A DNA stretch of 64,000 bases from JAIVGV01 sp031425275 (GTDB lineage Bacteria; Acidobacteriota; Blastocatellia; Pyrinomonadales; Pyrinomonadaceae). The stretch's first letter is position 1. The number at the start of each line of letters is the position of its first letter. Positions 25,601 to 34,202 of this stretch are shown here, in pieces. Location of the stretch: contig JANPJA010000145.1 in NCBI GenBank assembly GCA_031425275.1, positions 1-64,000 of the forward strand, given 5' to 3'. A program made the translations under genes and the position numbers. The notes beneath the pieces are model-generated. The model did no database searches. It was not told the DNA's origin and was given only the letters and a program-made list of their open reading frames with translations.

Positions 25601-27663
25601 GCGTCGCGGCGGACGGCACGACGCCGCTCGGCAACACCGGCAGCGGGCTGCTACTCATCGGCGCGGCCACGACCACCATCGGCGCGACCGCTTCCGGCGG
25701 CGCGGGCGCGAACACCATCGCCAACAACGGCTTCAACACCAGCCCCGCCGCTAACAGCGAGGGCGACGGCGTCCACATCGAAGACGGCCGCGTCAACTTC
25801 AACGGCAACCGCATCGCCGCCGTCTCGAACCGCATCCTGTCCAACTCGATTTACAACAACGCGCGGCTCGGCATCAACCTCGTCGGCAGCGACTCCGGCA
25901 ACGGCGTCACGCCCAACGACACCGACGACCCGGACGACGCCGCGAACCGCTTGCAGAACTTCCCCGTCATCACCGCCGCCGAGGTGACGCAAGCCGGCGC
26001 GACCCGCGTCACCGGCACTTTCAACTCGACGCCGGGCCGCACGTTCACCGTCGAAATCTTCGCCACGCCGTCGGCCGACGCGGCCGGCGCGGAAGGCCGC
26101 ACGCTCCTCGGCTCGTTCCCCTTGACGACCGACGCGGGCGGCGACGCGCCCGCCTTCGATCAAACTTTCCCGGCCGGCGCGGGCACTCAGTACATCACCG
26201 CGACGGCGACCGACCAGACGACGAACGACACCTCGGAATTCTCCGGCGCGGCCCTCGTCCCGCCGCCGCCCGCAGACATTTCGGGCCGCGTCACGCTCGC
26301 CGCCAACGGAGCGCCGCTCCCCGGCGTCACCGTCACGCTGACGAGCGGCGCGACGACCGTCGGGACCGACGTGACCGACGACAACGGCGACTACTCGTTC
26401 GCCGACCAGCCGGCCGGCGCGTACGTCGTCACGCCCTCGCGCACGAACTACTCGTTCGCGCCGCCGAACCGACTCGTCAACCTGAACGGCGTGGACGCGG
26501 GCGGTCAGGACTTCGCCGCCACCCCCACGGGAACGCCTTCCGGCGCGGGCGGCACGATCCTGATTAGCGAGTTCCGGTTGCGCGGCCCCGGGCCGGGTAG
26601 CCTCGCCGTCGCGCCCGCCGGCGCCGACTTGTCCCCGCGCGACGAGTTCATCGAGCTGTACAACAACTCGAACGCGGCCGTGTCGGTCGGCAACTTCGTG
26701 CTCGACTTCTCGACGGGCTTCAGCGTCACGCTCCCGACCGAAGCGTCGATCCCCGCGCGCGGCCATTACCTCGTCGCCAACTCGGACGGCTACAGCCTCG
26801 GCGCGTACGCCGCGCCCGATCACACTTACGCGGGCGTTGACGTGGCCGACTCGACGGGCGTCGCGCTGCTCGGCGCGGGGGGTCAGATTTTAGACGCCGC
26901 CGGCTTCACCGACAGCCCCGTGACCTTCCGCGAAGGCGCGGGCCTTGCCGCCGTCACGTCGCCTTCCGAGCACAGCTTCGTGCGCAAGCTCACGACCGGC
27001 GACCCGCTCGACCGTGGCGACAACGCGACGGACTTCATGCTCGTCGCGACCGACCCGGCGTCCGTCTCAGGCTCGACGCTCGGCGCGCCGGGGCCGGAGA
27101 ACTTCGCCTCGCCCGTGCAGATGAACGCGCGCGTCAAGGCGATGCTCATCGACCCGATGTGTCCGGGGCAGACGAACGTCCCCGGCATCGCCTGCGGCCG
27201 CTACCGCAACCCCGCCGGCGCGGGCGGCGCGGCGGGGACGCTCACCATCCGCCGGCGTTTCGTGAACACGACCGGCCGCATGGTCACACGACTCCGCTTC
27301 CGCGCCGTGAACATCACGACGGCGTTCAACGGGGGGCCGACGCCGGGCGTGGCCGTCCTGCGCGTGCTGACTTCCGCCGACGAACCCATCCTCGTCACGA
27401 CGGGGGGCGGGACGGCGCAGACGGAAGGGCTGCGGCTGGAGACGCCGCCGGCGCAACCCGCGGGCGGCGGCTACAACTCGACGGTCGCGGCCGACAGCGT
27501 GCAACTCGCCACGCCGCTCGCTCCCGGCGCGGTGATCGACGTGAACTTCCTGCTCGCCGTCGATCAGAGCGGCTCGTTCCGCTTCTTCGTCAACGTCGAG
27601 GCCGTGACGGAGGAAGTCGCCGACCGGCCAAGCTCCGCCGCCGCGCCCGGCAAACGGCGTTGA
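22678..27663 (+). CDS. giant exoprotein: CSLREA domains, beta-helix repeats, Cna-B-like and lamin-tail domains
   Basis: The 1661-residue protein has an N-terminal signal peptide/anchor at about 17-40. Two modules then repeat. Each is a CSLREA-like domain (about 62-110 and 626-675, with D-x-x-C-D... C-T-L pattern) followed by a right-handed parallel beta-helix made of N-V-I-S-G-N and G-N-x-I-G-T turns. A carboxypeptidase-regulatory/Cna-B-like fold follows at about 1200-1280. A lamin-tail domain follows at about 1293-1467 (I-L-I-S-E-F-R, then F-I-E-L-Y-N-N-S, G-H-Y-L-V-A-N-S). The final 190 residues are unassigned. The beta-helix repeats suggest a surface fibre or polysaccharide-binding role. 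No lyase residues are evident. It is a single gene ending at a strong hairpin (27670-27725). Confidence 0.88.
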   Translation: MSPATYFKGRSTSSWSIVCAVALLLAAVSLTNFYPTVSAQSPSLDPKSGTSLVAAPAAAPVVNTFVVNKTGNQSDTNTADNLCDTDAATAGDQCTLPAAIQQSNATANTAGGADQINFNIPSSEPGCAAATGVCSLAVTTLPTVTGAVTIDGYTQPGASANTLPVGSNAVVLIAFNVAGNGMQIDPGASASVVRGLSVSANSNAIVLNGTTNVRVEGNRIGVNAAGTTGVNYTAGNTGVLITEAGGPASGNVIGGASPAQRNVIGAVAAGINISRAGGSAGTNSVVNNYVGVTANGNAAQPGNGGGFNTVGINVGGGAGVNIEGNVVGAASTGVSISSVAAGMVRGNRVGTNAAGTAAIPNAVGVGVSGTGQTTVGGTTEADRNVISGNTSGIGVNLNANGQIVQGNYIGTTADGLSPLPNGNGVRIGFVITFNGSMTSYDNCIVGAATSGGAGGNRIAYNDGGGIVVIPSGTGNRFLSNSIYANNNGFGSGLGIDLGNNGPTPNDPLDPDGGANNFQNHPVISSVANAGATTIVTGALNSLPNSTFTLEFFSSPAPGSGGFGEGQTFLGEPASGSRTVTTDALGNAPFSYTFNTLVTPPQVVTATATNAATGDTSEFSRALTVARTFVVNTVANTDDGSCDPLGTGTGNQDCTLRDAIAVTNAIPARDTIAFNIPGPAGVKTISNTTFSYNSLTDPNGTIIDGYTQPGASANTLAVGTDAALLIQITGMPLNPNSTQSSGFNLTSSNNLLRGLVVNGFSTQIFFTGTNNSVEGCYLGTNPAGTVVSGGGSGILDGGSIPEGSDIQRANFVGGPSPAQRNVIYNGVRFASGGNFIRNNYVGTNAAGTAALSSGNAGGVSLSGNGNFVGGALAGEGNVISGTAVGIGIGNNFSNGGSNNTVQGNLIGTDATGQAAIPNTTAGLIISNFNNVIGGTAPAARNVISGNGLPAVPGPGLQLGGNSAFTGGAVVQGNLIGVAADGTTPLGNTGSGLLLIGAATTTIGATASGGAGANTIANNGFNTSPAANSEGDGVHIEDGRVNFNGNRIAAVSNRILSNSIYNNARLGINLVGSDSGNGVTPNDTDDPDDAANRLQNFPVITAAEVTQAGATRVTGTFNSTPGRTFTVEIFATPSADAAGAEGRTLLGSFPLTTDAGGDAPAFDQTFPAGAGTQYITATATDQTTNDTSEFSGAALVPPPPADISGRVTLAANGAPLPGVTVTLTSGATTVGTDVTDDNGDYSFADQPAGAYVVTPSRTNYSFAPPNRLVNLNGVDAGGQDFAATPTGTPSGAGGTILISEFRLRGPGPGSLAVAPAGADLSPRDEFIELYNNSNAAVSVGNFVLDFSTGFSVTLPTEASIPARGHYLVANSDGYSLGAYAAPDHTYAGVDVADSTGVALLGAGGQILDAAGFTDSPVTFREGAGLAAVTSPSEHSFVRKLTTGDPLDRGDNATDFMLVATDPASVSGSTLGAPGPENFASPVQMNARVKAMLIDPMCPGQTNVPGIACGRYRNPAGAGGAAGTLTIRRRFVNTTGRMVTRLRFRAVNITTAFNGGPTPGVAVLRVLTSADEPILVTTGGGTAQTEGLRLETPPAQPAGGGYNSTVAADSVQLATPLAPGAVIDVNFLLAVDQSGSFRFFVNVEAVTEEVADRPSSAAAPGKRR

Positions 27664-27669
27664 AGTAAA

Positions 27670-27725
27670 GCATCCCGGCGAAGGGGCGGGCCGCGCACGT
27701 GCGGCCGACCCCTCCGCCGGGATGC
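27670..27725. terminator. long GC-rich hairpin after the exoprotein gene
   Basis: An inverted repeat with arms GCATCCCGGCG...GGCCGC and their complement meets at a GCACGTGC centre, 7 nt after the stop codon. It pairs almost completely over 56 nt. There is no T-run, so it may end transcription only weakly or protect the 3' end. Confidence 0.65.
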
Positions 27726-27869
27726 TTGAAGCCCATGTCCCAACGAGACGACGGGAGCGGCCGCCGGGCGCGCTTCCATTCGGGCCGACTTTCGTGCGAT
27801 GCTTGGGCGCCGGCGACACGCCCCGCTCACTCCGGGGCCGCGGCAATTTTTCTCGAAGGGATCGAATCC

Positions 27870-28391
27870 ATGCGTTTAACTATTTCACTCGCGGCGTCGC
27901 TCGCGCTCGCGACCCTGCTGCTCGCGGCCTGCAACCCGCAGGACAGCAGCGCGCCCGCCGCGAGCAACACGACGCGGTCGGGCAACAACACCCCCGTCGG
28001 GCCTCTCGCGGACGCGCCCACACCGCAAAAGGCGGCCGCGACCCCGCTTTCGGCCGCGCCCGCCGACGGCGTCCGCCGCATGAGCGTTCAGGAATCGCGC
28101 GCGGCCGCCGACGCCGGCGAGGCGATCATCTACGACGTGCGCAACAAAGAGTCTTTCGCGGCCGGGCACATCAAGGGCGCGCGGCTCGTCGCCTACGACG
28201 AGGTGGAGCAACACCTGTCGGAGTTCCCTAAGGACAAGCTAATCATCACCTACTGTGCTTGACCGAACGAGCACACCAGCGCCGGTGCGGCGCTCACACT
28301 CAAGTCGAAAGGTTATACGAAAGTCGCCGCCATGCTCGGCGGCTGGAACGCCTGGACGGCCGCCGGACTGCCGACAGCAAAGGGGCAATGA
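27870..28391 (+). CDS. rhodanese-domain lipoprotein with in-frame UGA (candidate selenoprotein)
   Basis: ATG 27870 opens a lipoprotein signal (L-L-L-A-A-C, lipid Cys21), a Ser/Thr/Pro linker, then a rhodanese domain (about 70-173) with I-I-Y-D-V-R-N and F-A-A-G-H-I-K-G-A. The active-site loop reads T-Y-C-A-[UGA]-P-N-E-H-T-S-A. The catalytic Cys129 is intact, and UGA (28260-28262, codon 131) sits where relatives usually have a second Cys (Y-C-A-C-P-N-E). The frame then continues perfectly through L-T-L-K-S-K-G-Y, L-G-G-W-N-A-W to TGA at 28389-28391. A hairpin with a GG-starting loop lies 21 nt after the UGA, as bacterial SECIS elements require. Alternatives are a nonsense mutation or a sequencing error (TGC/TGT to TGA). 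The likely role is periplasmic sulfur/selenium-based redox or sulfurtransfer. Confidence 0.55.
28278..28294 (+). promoter_or_regulatory. candidate bacterial SECIS hairpin
   Basis: Stem AGCGCC/GGCGCT (6 perfect bp) closes a GGTGC loop whose first two bases are G. There are 21 nt between the UGA of the rhodanese gene and the loop. An outer GAG/CTC pairing (28269-28271 with 28299-28301) is possible. Chance hairpins are common in GC-rich coding DNA, so this supports but does not prove selenocysteine insertion. Confidence 0.4.
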
Positions 28392-28552
28392 GCTGTTAGC
28401 TCTTAGCTCTTAGCTCTTAGCTCTTAGCTTGTTAGCCAGACGGCTGGTAGTGAGTGAAAATCAGAGGCGGGAGGCAGTCATTGTGTGACTGCCTCCCGCC
28501 TTAAGTTTTAGCTAACGGCTAAGAGCTAACGGCTAACAGCTAATTCCAACGC
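28392..28552. repeat. mirrored heptamer element, TTAGCTC family, enclosing a terminator
   Basis: The left arm (28392-28438) has about five TTAGCTC-type units. The right arm (28505-28552) has inverse units (GCTAACG, GCTAAGA, GCTAACA). Nested between them is the perfect hairpin listed at 28465-28501. The right arm supplies the TAG stop (28540-28542) of the minus-strand gene that follows. A related copy is at 61175-61284. Confidence 0.85.
28465..28501. terminator. perfect 16-bp hairpin, bidirectional terminator
   Basis: AGGCGGGAGGCAGTCA and its exact complement flank a TTGTG loop. TT-A-A-G-TTTT follows on the plus strand. It separates the convergent rhodanese gene and the 28540-29355 gene and is the best transcription stop for both. 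Confidence 0.75.
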
Positions 28553-29355
28553 AGCCCCGCGATGCGTTCGAGCTGTGAGGAGAAGTTGAAGCGGGCGAGC
28601 GAGCGGGGGCGACCCTCTTCGAGGGCGGCCAGTTCGCGCGCGGCCTCGCGGCGGACGCCGCGCGCCGCCTCACCGCCGGACGCAGACACGCGCTCGATGA
28701 CAAGCCGCAACGCCTCGCACGTCCCCTCGGCAAACTCCGCGACCGAGACCGCGCGCGCCAGCCGCGCCTCCCCTTCGGCGTACTCGACGCACGCCGCGAG
28801 CGACGCGAGGAACGGGAAATGTTCCGACGCCTCCGCGCGCGCCGCCTGAAAGTGCGGGGCGAACTCCGCGCCCGCCGACTCGACCGCGCGCTCGACCGCC
28901 GCGATCACCTCGCCGCCCAAACCCAACACGACGCGCCGGTCGATGTCGTCCTGCGTGTGCGCCGCCTCGCGGCCGCCGTCGCTCGGGTCGCCGCCGCCGC
29001 CGGTCGCGGCCGGGGCCGGGGCCGAGAAAGTCCCGCCCCAATCGTCGGCGCGGGCCGCGTCCGTCTCGCCCGCGAAGACGCTCACCAAGCCGCCCGGCTC
29101 GCTCGCGCGCACCAGCACGCGCTGCAAGGCCGCGTCGCCCTCGGCCACGCGGCCCGTCACGTGGTCGCGCTCGCGCACGCGCGGCCGCTCGCGCGCCGCG
29201 AGAAAGATGTCGGCGTCGTACTCGTCCAGCTCGACGTGGACGCGCCCGGCGAAGTCGCGCTGTTGCAGGTGTCGCAGCAGCGCGGCCAGATTGACGTAGG
29301 CCGTGTCTAAATTTTGGTGGAGCGCGCGCGGCCGCGCGGCTTGGCGTCCGGGCAT
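28540..29355 (-). CDS. conserved hypothetical protein
   Basis: I place the start at 29355 (M-P-G-R-Q-A-A-R), giving 271 residues. An upstream frame to 29520 exists but consists of translated repeat element. The N-terminal ~75 residues are well structured (A-L-H-Q-N-L-D-T-A-Y-V-N-L-A-A-L-L-R-H-L, then V-H-V-E-L-D-E-Y-D-A-D-I-F-L). A Gly/Pro/Ala-rich linker follows, and then a C-terminal helical part. There is no signal peptide, membrane helix or catalytic motif I recognise. It diverges from the permease gene across an element with terminal inverted repeats. Its stop codon lies in the neighbouring heptamer element. Confidence 0.7.
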   Translation of the reverse strand: MPGRQAARPRALHQNLDTAYVNLAALLRHLQQRDFAGRVHVELDEYDADIFLAARERPRVRERDHVTGRVAEGDAALQRVLVRASEPGGLVSVFAGETDAARADDWGGTFSAPAPAATGGGGDPSDGGREAAHTQDDIDRRVVLGLGGEVIAAVERAVESAGAEFAPHFQAARAEASEHFPFLASLAACVEYAEGEARLARAVSVAEFAEGTCEALRLVIERVSASGGEAARGVRREAARELAALEEGRPRSLARFNFSSQLERIAGLRWN

Positions 29356-29382
29356 ATGGGATTGTCCGCTCCGGTCGGACTG

Positions 29383-29567
29383 CGCGCGGAGTCTAACATA
29401 AAACGAGACGAAGGGCTGCCAGTTGTCCGTGGTCAGTCGCCCGTTGTTTGTGCCCCATAATCTTGATACCTGATGGAAACACTCGAAGCTCAATCGCGAC
29501 AACCGACTGACCACGGACAACTGACCACGGACAGTTTTTGTTCCATGTTTTATGTTAGACTCCGGCG
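29383..29567. repeat. mirrored GTCAGTT-family element with 18-bp terminal inverted repeats
   Basis: The ends carry CGGAGTCTAACATAAAAC (about 29386-29404) and its exact inverse (about 29547-29565). Inside are TTGTCCGTGGTCAGT units (29419-29450) and their inverse (29500-29535). The whole resembles a miniature mobile element between two divergent genes. Alternatively the mirrored TAACAT/ATGTTA ends are paired -10 boxes of divergent promoters. Confidence 0.75.
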
Positions 29568-29659
29568 CGGCGCGCCCCGCGCCCGTCCCCCGACAGTCCG
29601 CGAAGCTCTGCCATCAACGGCCGCGACGGCGGCCGCGCGAAGCGAGACCACTTTCGACG

Positions 29660-31510
<1,851 letters not shown>

Positions 31511-31543
31511 GCGGCTTCGACTTGAGTGTTGGGCGAAGCGAAT

Positions 31544-31622
31544 TTAACCACAGAGGGCACAGAGGAACACGGAGGAAAGACAGTTGTTTTCCTCCGTGTT
31601 CCTCTGTGCCCTCTGTGGTTAA
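31544..31622. repeat. mirrored CACAGAGG element
   Basis: Arms of about 35 perfectly paired bases, starting TTAACCACAGAGGGCAC and ending in the exact inverse, enclose an 8-nt loop. It sits between the convergent permease and Rieske genes and probably acts as a terminator for both. Confidence 0.9.
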
Positions 31623-31642
31623 TTCCGGCTTGCCTTACGCCC

Positions 31643-32761
31643 CTAAATTTGATCGAGGCCGGCTTTGAGATCGGCGTGGAGCAGCCGGTGGAAGAGGTGC
31701 TCGCCCGCCTCGCGCCGGACGGAGAGGCGGCCCCGCCGGTAGGCGCGCGACCCCAAGCCCCGCTGGACTGATTTGCAGATGGCCGTGTCTTCGTCCTGAA
31801 TCCGCTGGCCGACGGCGATGCTCGCGTGGTTACGCGCGCGCGCCGCGTCCGACACGTCCGCGAAGTAGAAATCGAAGATCACTTCCGTCCTCTCGACGCC
31901 GAGCGGCAGCACGAGGTTCGTGTCCATCACGCCCTCGTACCAGTTGATCATGAAGTTCGGGTGGAGCCAGTAGTAGAGAGCGCGCTCGCCCGTGCGCACC
32001 GCCCCCGTCTCGCGTTCGGCCCCCGCCCGCACCACCGGACTCGATTGCAGACAGAACCGCTCGCCGCACTCGACGGCGTACTTCGCGTAGTCGAGCACGC
32101 TGTCGAGGCCGTGGTGCAGGTAGGGGATGTGGTAGCCGCCGTCGAGGTAGTTATCGACGAACACTTTCCAGTTGCACTCGAACTCGTAGCGCCGCCGCTC
32201 CACCCAGCGCAAGGCCCCGAGGTTCAGGGCGCGCGTCCGCGTGACCAGATCGTCTCCGAGAAACTCCCCGAGCGTCGGCCCGCCGCGTTCGACTTTAACG
32301 AAGACCCAGTTCTCCCACGCCTCGCACTCGACGGCGACGAGTCCGTTCTCGCCGCGCTCGAAGTTGCAGACGCCCGCGAAGTCCGGCGTCCCCTTCAACT
32401 CGCCTTCGAGCGTGTACGTCCAGCCGTGATAAGGGCAGCGCAAATGTTTCGCCGCGCCTTCACGTTCGACGACGACCGCCGCCGCGTGGTGACGGCAGAC
32501 GTTGAAGAAGGCGCGCAACCGGCGGTCGCCCCCGCGGACGACGACGATTGGCTCGCCCGCGATCTCGCAGGTCACGAACTGCCCCGCCTCCGTCAACTGA
32601 TCGGAGCGCGCCGCGAGTTGCCACGTCCGCGCGAAGACCGTGCGGCGTTCGAGTTCGTACAGCCCCGCATCCGTGTACCACGCCGCCGGGATCGTCCACG
32701 CCTCCGCGAGCGGCGCGCCCGCGTCGTAAGATTCGACGATCTCTCTGAGTGATCGTTGCAC
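31643..32761 (-). CDS. Rieske non-heme iron oxygenase, choline/betaine monooxygenase-like
   Basis: The 372-residue soluble enzyme has a Rieske [2Fe-2S] motif C-R-H-H ... C-P-Y-H-G-W at about 89-114. The catalytic iron site D-N-Y-L-D-G-G-Y-H-I-P-Y-L-H supplies two His, and the acidic ligand lies in the E-D-T-A-I-C-K-S-V-Q-R-G-L region. The D-N-Y-L-D-G-G-Y-H-x-P-Y-x-H form is characteristic of choline monooxygenase and the betaine/stachydrine demethylases, which remove an N-methyl group as formaldehyde. No reductase gene is adjacent. The start is GTG 32761, whose flank is a GTCAGTT-family repeat. The GcvT-like gene upstream on the same strand suggests a shared pathway. Confidence 0.85.
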   Translation of the reverse strand: MQRSLREIVESYDAGAPLAEAWTIPAAWYTDAGLYELERRTVFARTWQLAARSDQLTEAGQFVTCEIAGEPIVVVRGGDRRLRAFFNVCRHHAAAVVVEREGAAKHLRCPYHGWTYTLEGELKGTPDFAGVCNFERGENGLVAVECEAWENWVFVKVERGGPTLGEFLGDDLVTRTRALNLGALRWVERRRYEFECNWKVFVDNYLDGGYHIPYLHHGLDSVLDYAKYAVECGERFCLQSSPVVRAGAERETGAVRTGERALYYWLHPNFMINWYEGVMDTNLVLPLGVERTEVIFDFYFADVSDAARARNHASIAVGQRIQDEDTAICKSVQRGLGSRAYRRGRLSVRREAGEHLFHRLLHADLKAGLDQI

Positions 32762-32909
32762 GTCAGTGGTCGGTGGTCAGTGGTCAGTTGTCCGTTGTCC
32801 GTGGTCGGTGGTCAGTCGCACGTGCCGCATAGGCTTGCCGCCCGCGCCTGTACGTCAGAGGTCATTAACGACAAACAACTGACCGCTGACCACTGACCAC
32901 TGACCGCTC
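32762..32909. repeat. mirrored heptamer element, GTCAGTT family
   Basis: Left arm with GTCAGTGGTCGGTGGTCAGT units (32762-32817), right arm with ACAACTGACCGCTGACCACT units (32874-32908). It fills the gap between the GcvT-like gene and the Rieske gene, touching the stop of one and the start of the other. Confidence 0.85.
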
Positions 32910-34110
32910 ACACGACCGGCGTCGCGGTCTTGCGCCCCGGGTTGAAGAAGGGCGTCTTGACGACCCGCGCGCCGACGCGGTGGCGGACGGCCTCGACCGT
33001 CACCTCCATCTCCAGCCGCGTCCCCGCCTTCGCGTGCGCGCGGTCAACCGTCGCGAGCGCGACCAATTTCTTTAAGACGGGCGACCACGTCGTCGAAGTC
33101 GCGCGCCCCGCCTGACGGCCCCCCGCGTAAACTGGCACGGACACGCGCGAGGCCGTGGCCGCGACGGCCGGCGCGAGACCCGCCGCCTCGTACAATTTTT
33201 CGACGCCCGTCCAGTCAACTTCCACCCCGACGATCTCGCGCGCGTGCCCGCGTTTGCGTTCCGCCGCGAGCGCGCATTGGCCCACGAACTTCGGCTTGTC
33301 CAGATGGACCAGGCGGCCGAGGCCCAGCTCGAACGGCGTATATTTCTGCGACTCGATGAGGGCCTTCTTGCTGCCGTGGAAATCCACGTCGATCATCAGG
33401 AGGCCCGCCTCCACGCGCGCCACGTCCAAGGCGAGCATCCCCGCCGGGTGGATGTCGAAGGCGCGGCCCGCCCCCATCAGCGCGTCCCAGACCGTGATCG
33501 CCGCTTCCGCCGGCATCCAGATTTCGTAGCCGAGGTCGCCCGTGTAGCCCGTGCGCGAAACGTCCACCGGAACATTCGCGATCTCGCAAGACGCGACGCG
33601 GAAGTACTTCAGGTTCTCGATTCCAGCGCCTTTAACGAGACTCTTGAGCAGCCGCCCCGAAGTCGGCCCTTGCAGCGCGAGCGCGGCGATGGTTTCGGAG
33701 ATGTCCTCGATCTCCACGTCCATCCCCGCCGCGTTCTGCGTGAACCAGCGGAGCGAAGGGTCGGCGGCCGTCCAGCGGTAGGTGTTCTCGCCGAGGCGCG
33801 AGACCGTGCCGTCGTCGATGACCTGACCCCGCTCGTCGCACCACGGCGTGTAGATGACTTGGCCGACCGAGACCTTGCGCAGATCGCGCGTCACGATCCT
33901 ATCGACGAGCCGCGTCGCGTCGCGGCCCGTGAGCCGGTACTTGTACAAGGGCGAGATGTCGATGACGGCCGAGGCGTTGCGGATGGCGTTGTACTCGTGC
34001 TCGTGGTGCGGCTCGTAAGAGCTGACGGCGTAATAGCCCGCCCACTCGCGGTAGCTCAGGCTCTCGCAGAGCGGAAATGTTCTCTCGTGGAAGGCTGTCC
34101 CGATTGGCAT
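32908..34110 (-). CDS. GcvT-like folate-dependent aminomethyltransferase
   Basis: The 400-residue protein contains the GcvT folate-binding domain (N-A-S-A-V-I-D-I-S-P-L-Y-K-Y, then R-T-G-Y-T-G-D-L-G-Y-E-I-W near 205) and the C-terminal barrel (about 290-390). Members transfer one-carbon units from N-methyl or aminomethyl groups to tetrahydrofolate. There is no gcvH or gcvP here, so a role in glycine cleavage is unlikely. Together with the adjacent Rieske oxygenase and the flavoproteins across the divergent promoter, it should act on dimethylglycine-, sarcosine- or betaine-type substrates. ATG 34110 is the only early Met. The stop codon touches the repeat at 32909. Confidence 0.85.
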   Translation of the reverse strand: MPIGTAFHERTFPLCESLSYREWAGYYAVSSYEPHHEHEYNAIRNASAVIDISPLYKYRLTGRDATRLVDRIVTRDLRKVSVGQVIYTPWCDERGQVIDDGTVSRLGENTYRWTAADPSLRWFTQNAAGMDVEIEDISETIAALALQGPTSGRLLKSLVKGAGIENLKYFRVASCEIANVPVDVSRTGYTGDLGYEIWMPAEAAITVWDALMGAGRAFDIHPAGMLALDVARVEAGLLMIDVDFHGSKKALIESQKYTPFELGLGRLVHLDKPKFVGQCALAAERKRGHAREIVGVEVDWTGVEKLYEAAGLAPAVAATASRVSVPVYAGGRQAGRATSTTWSPVLKKLVALATVDRAHAKAGTRLEMEVTVEAVRHRVGARVVKTPFFNPGRKTATPVV

Positions 34111-34202
34111 CTGGTGGTTTCCCCGGCGTCAGTTTGTCACGGCGCGCGATTATAAGTATCCTATCGCGTCTTCCGTCAAGCGTTCGGGCATTAATCCCAC
34201 AC

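Noticed and set aside
29356..29520. N-terminal extension of the 28540 minus-strand protein
   Set aside because: The added residues are the translation of the mirrored GTCAGTT element; M at 29355 begins conserved-looking sequence.
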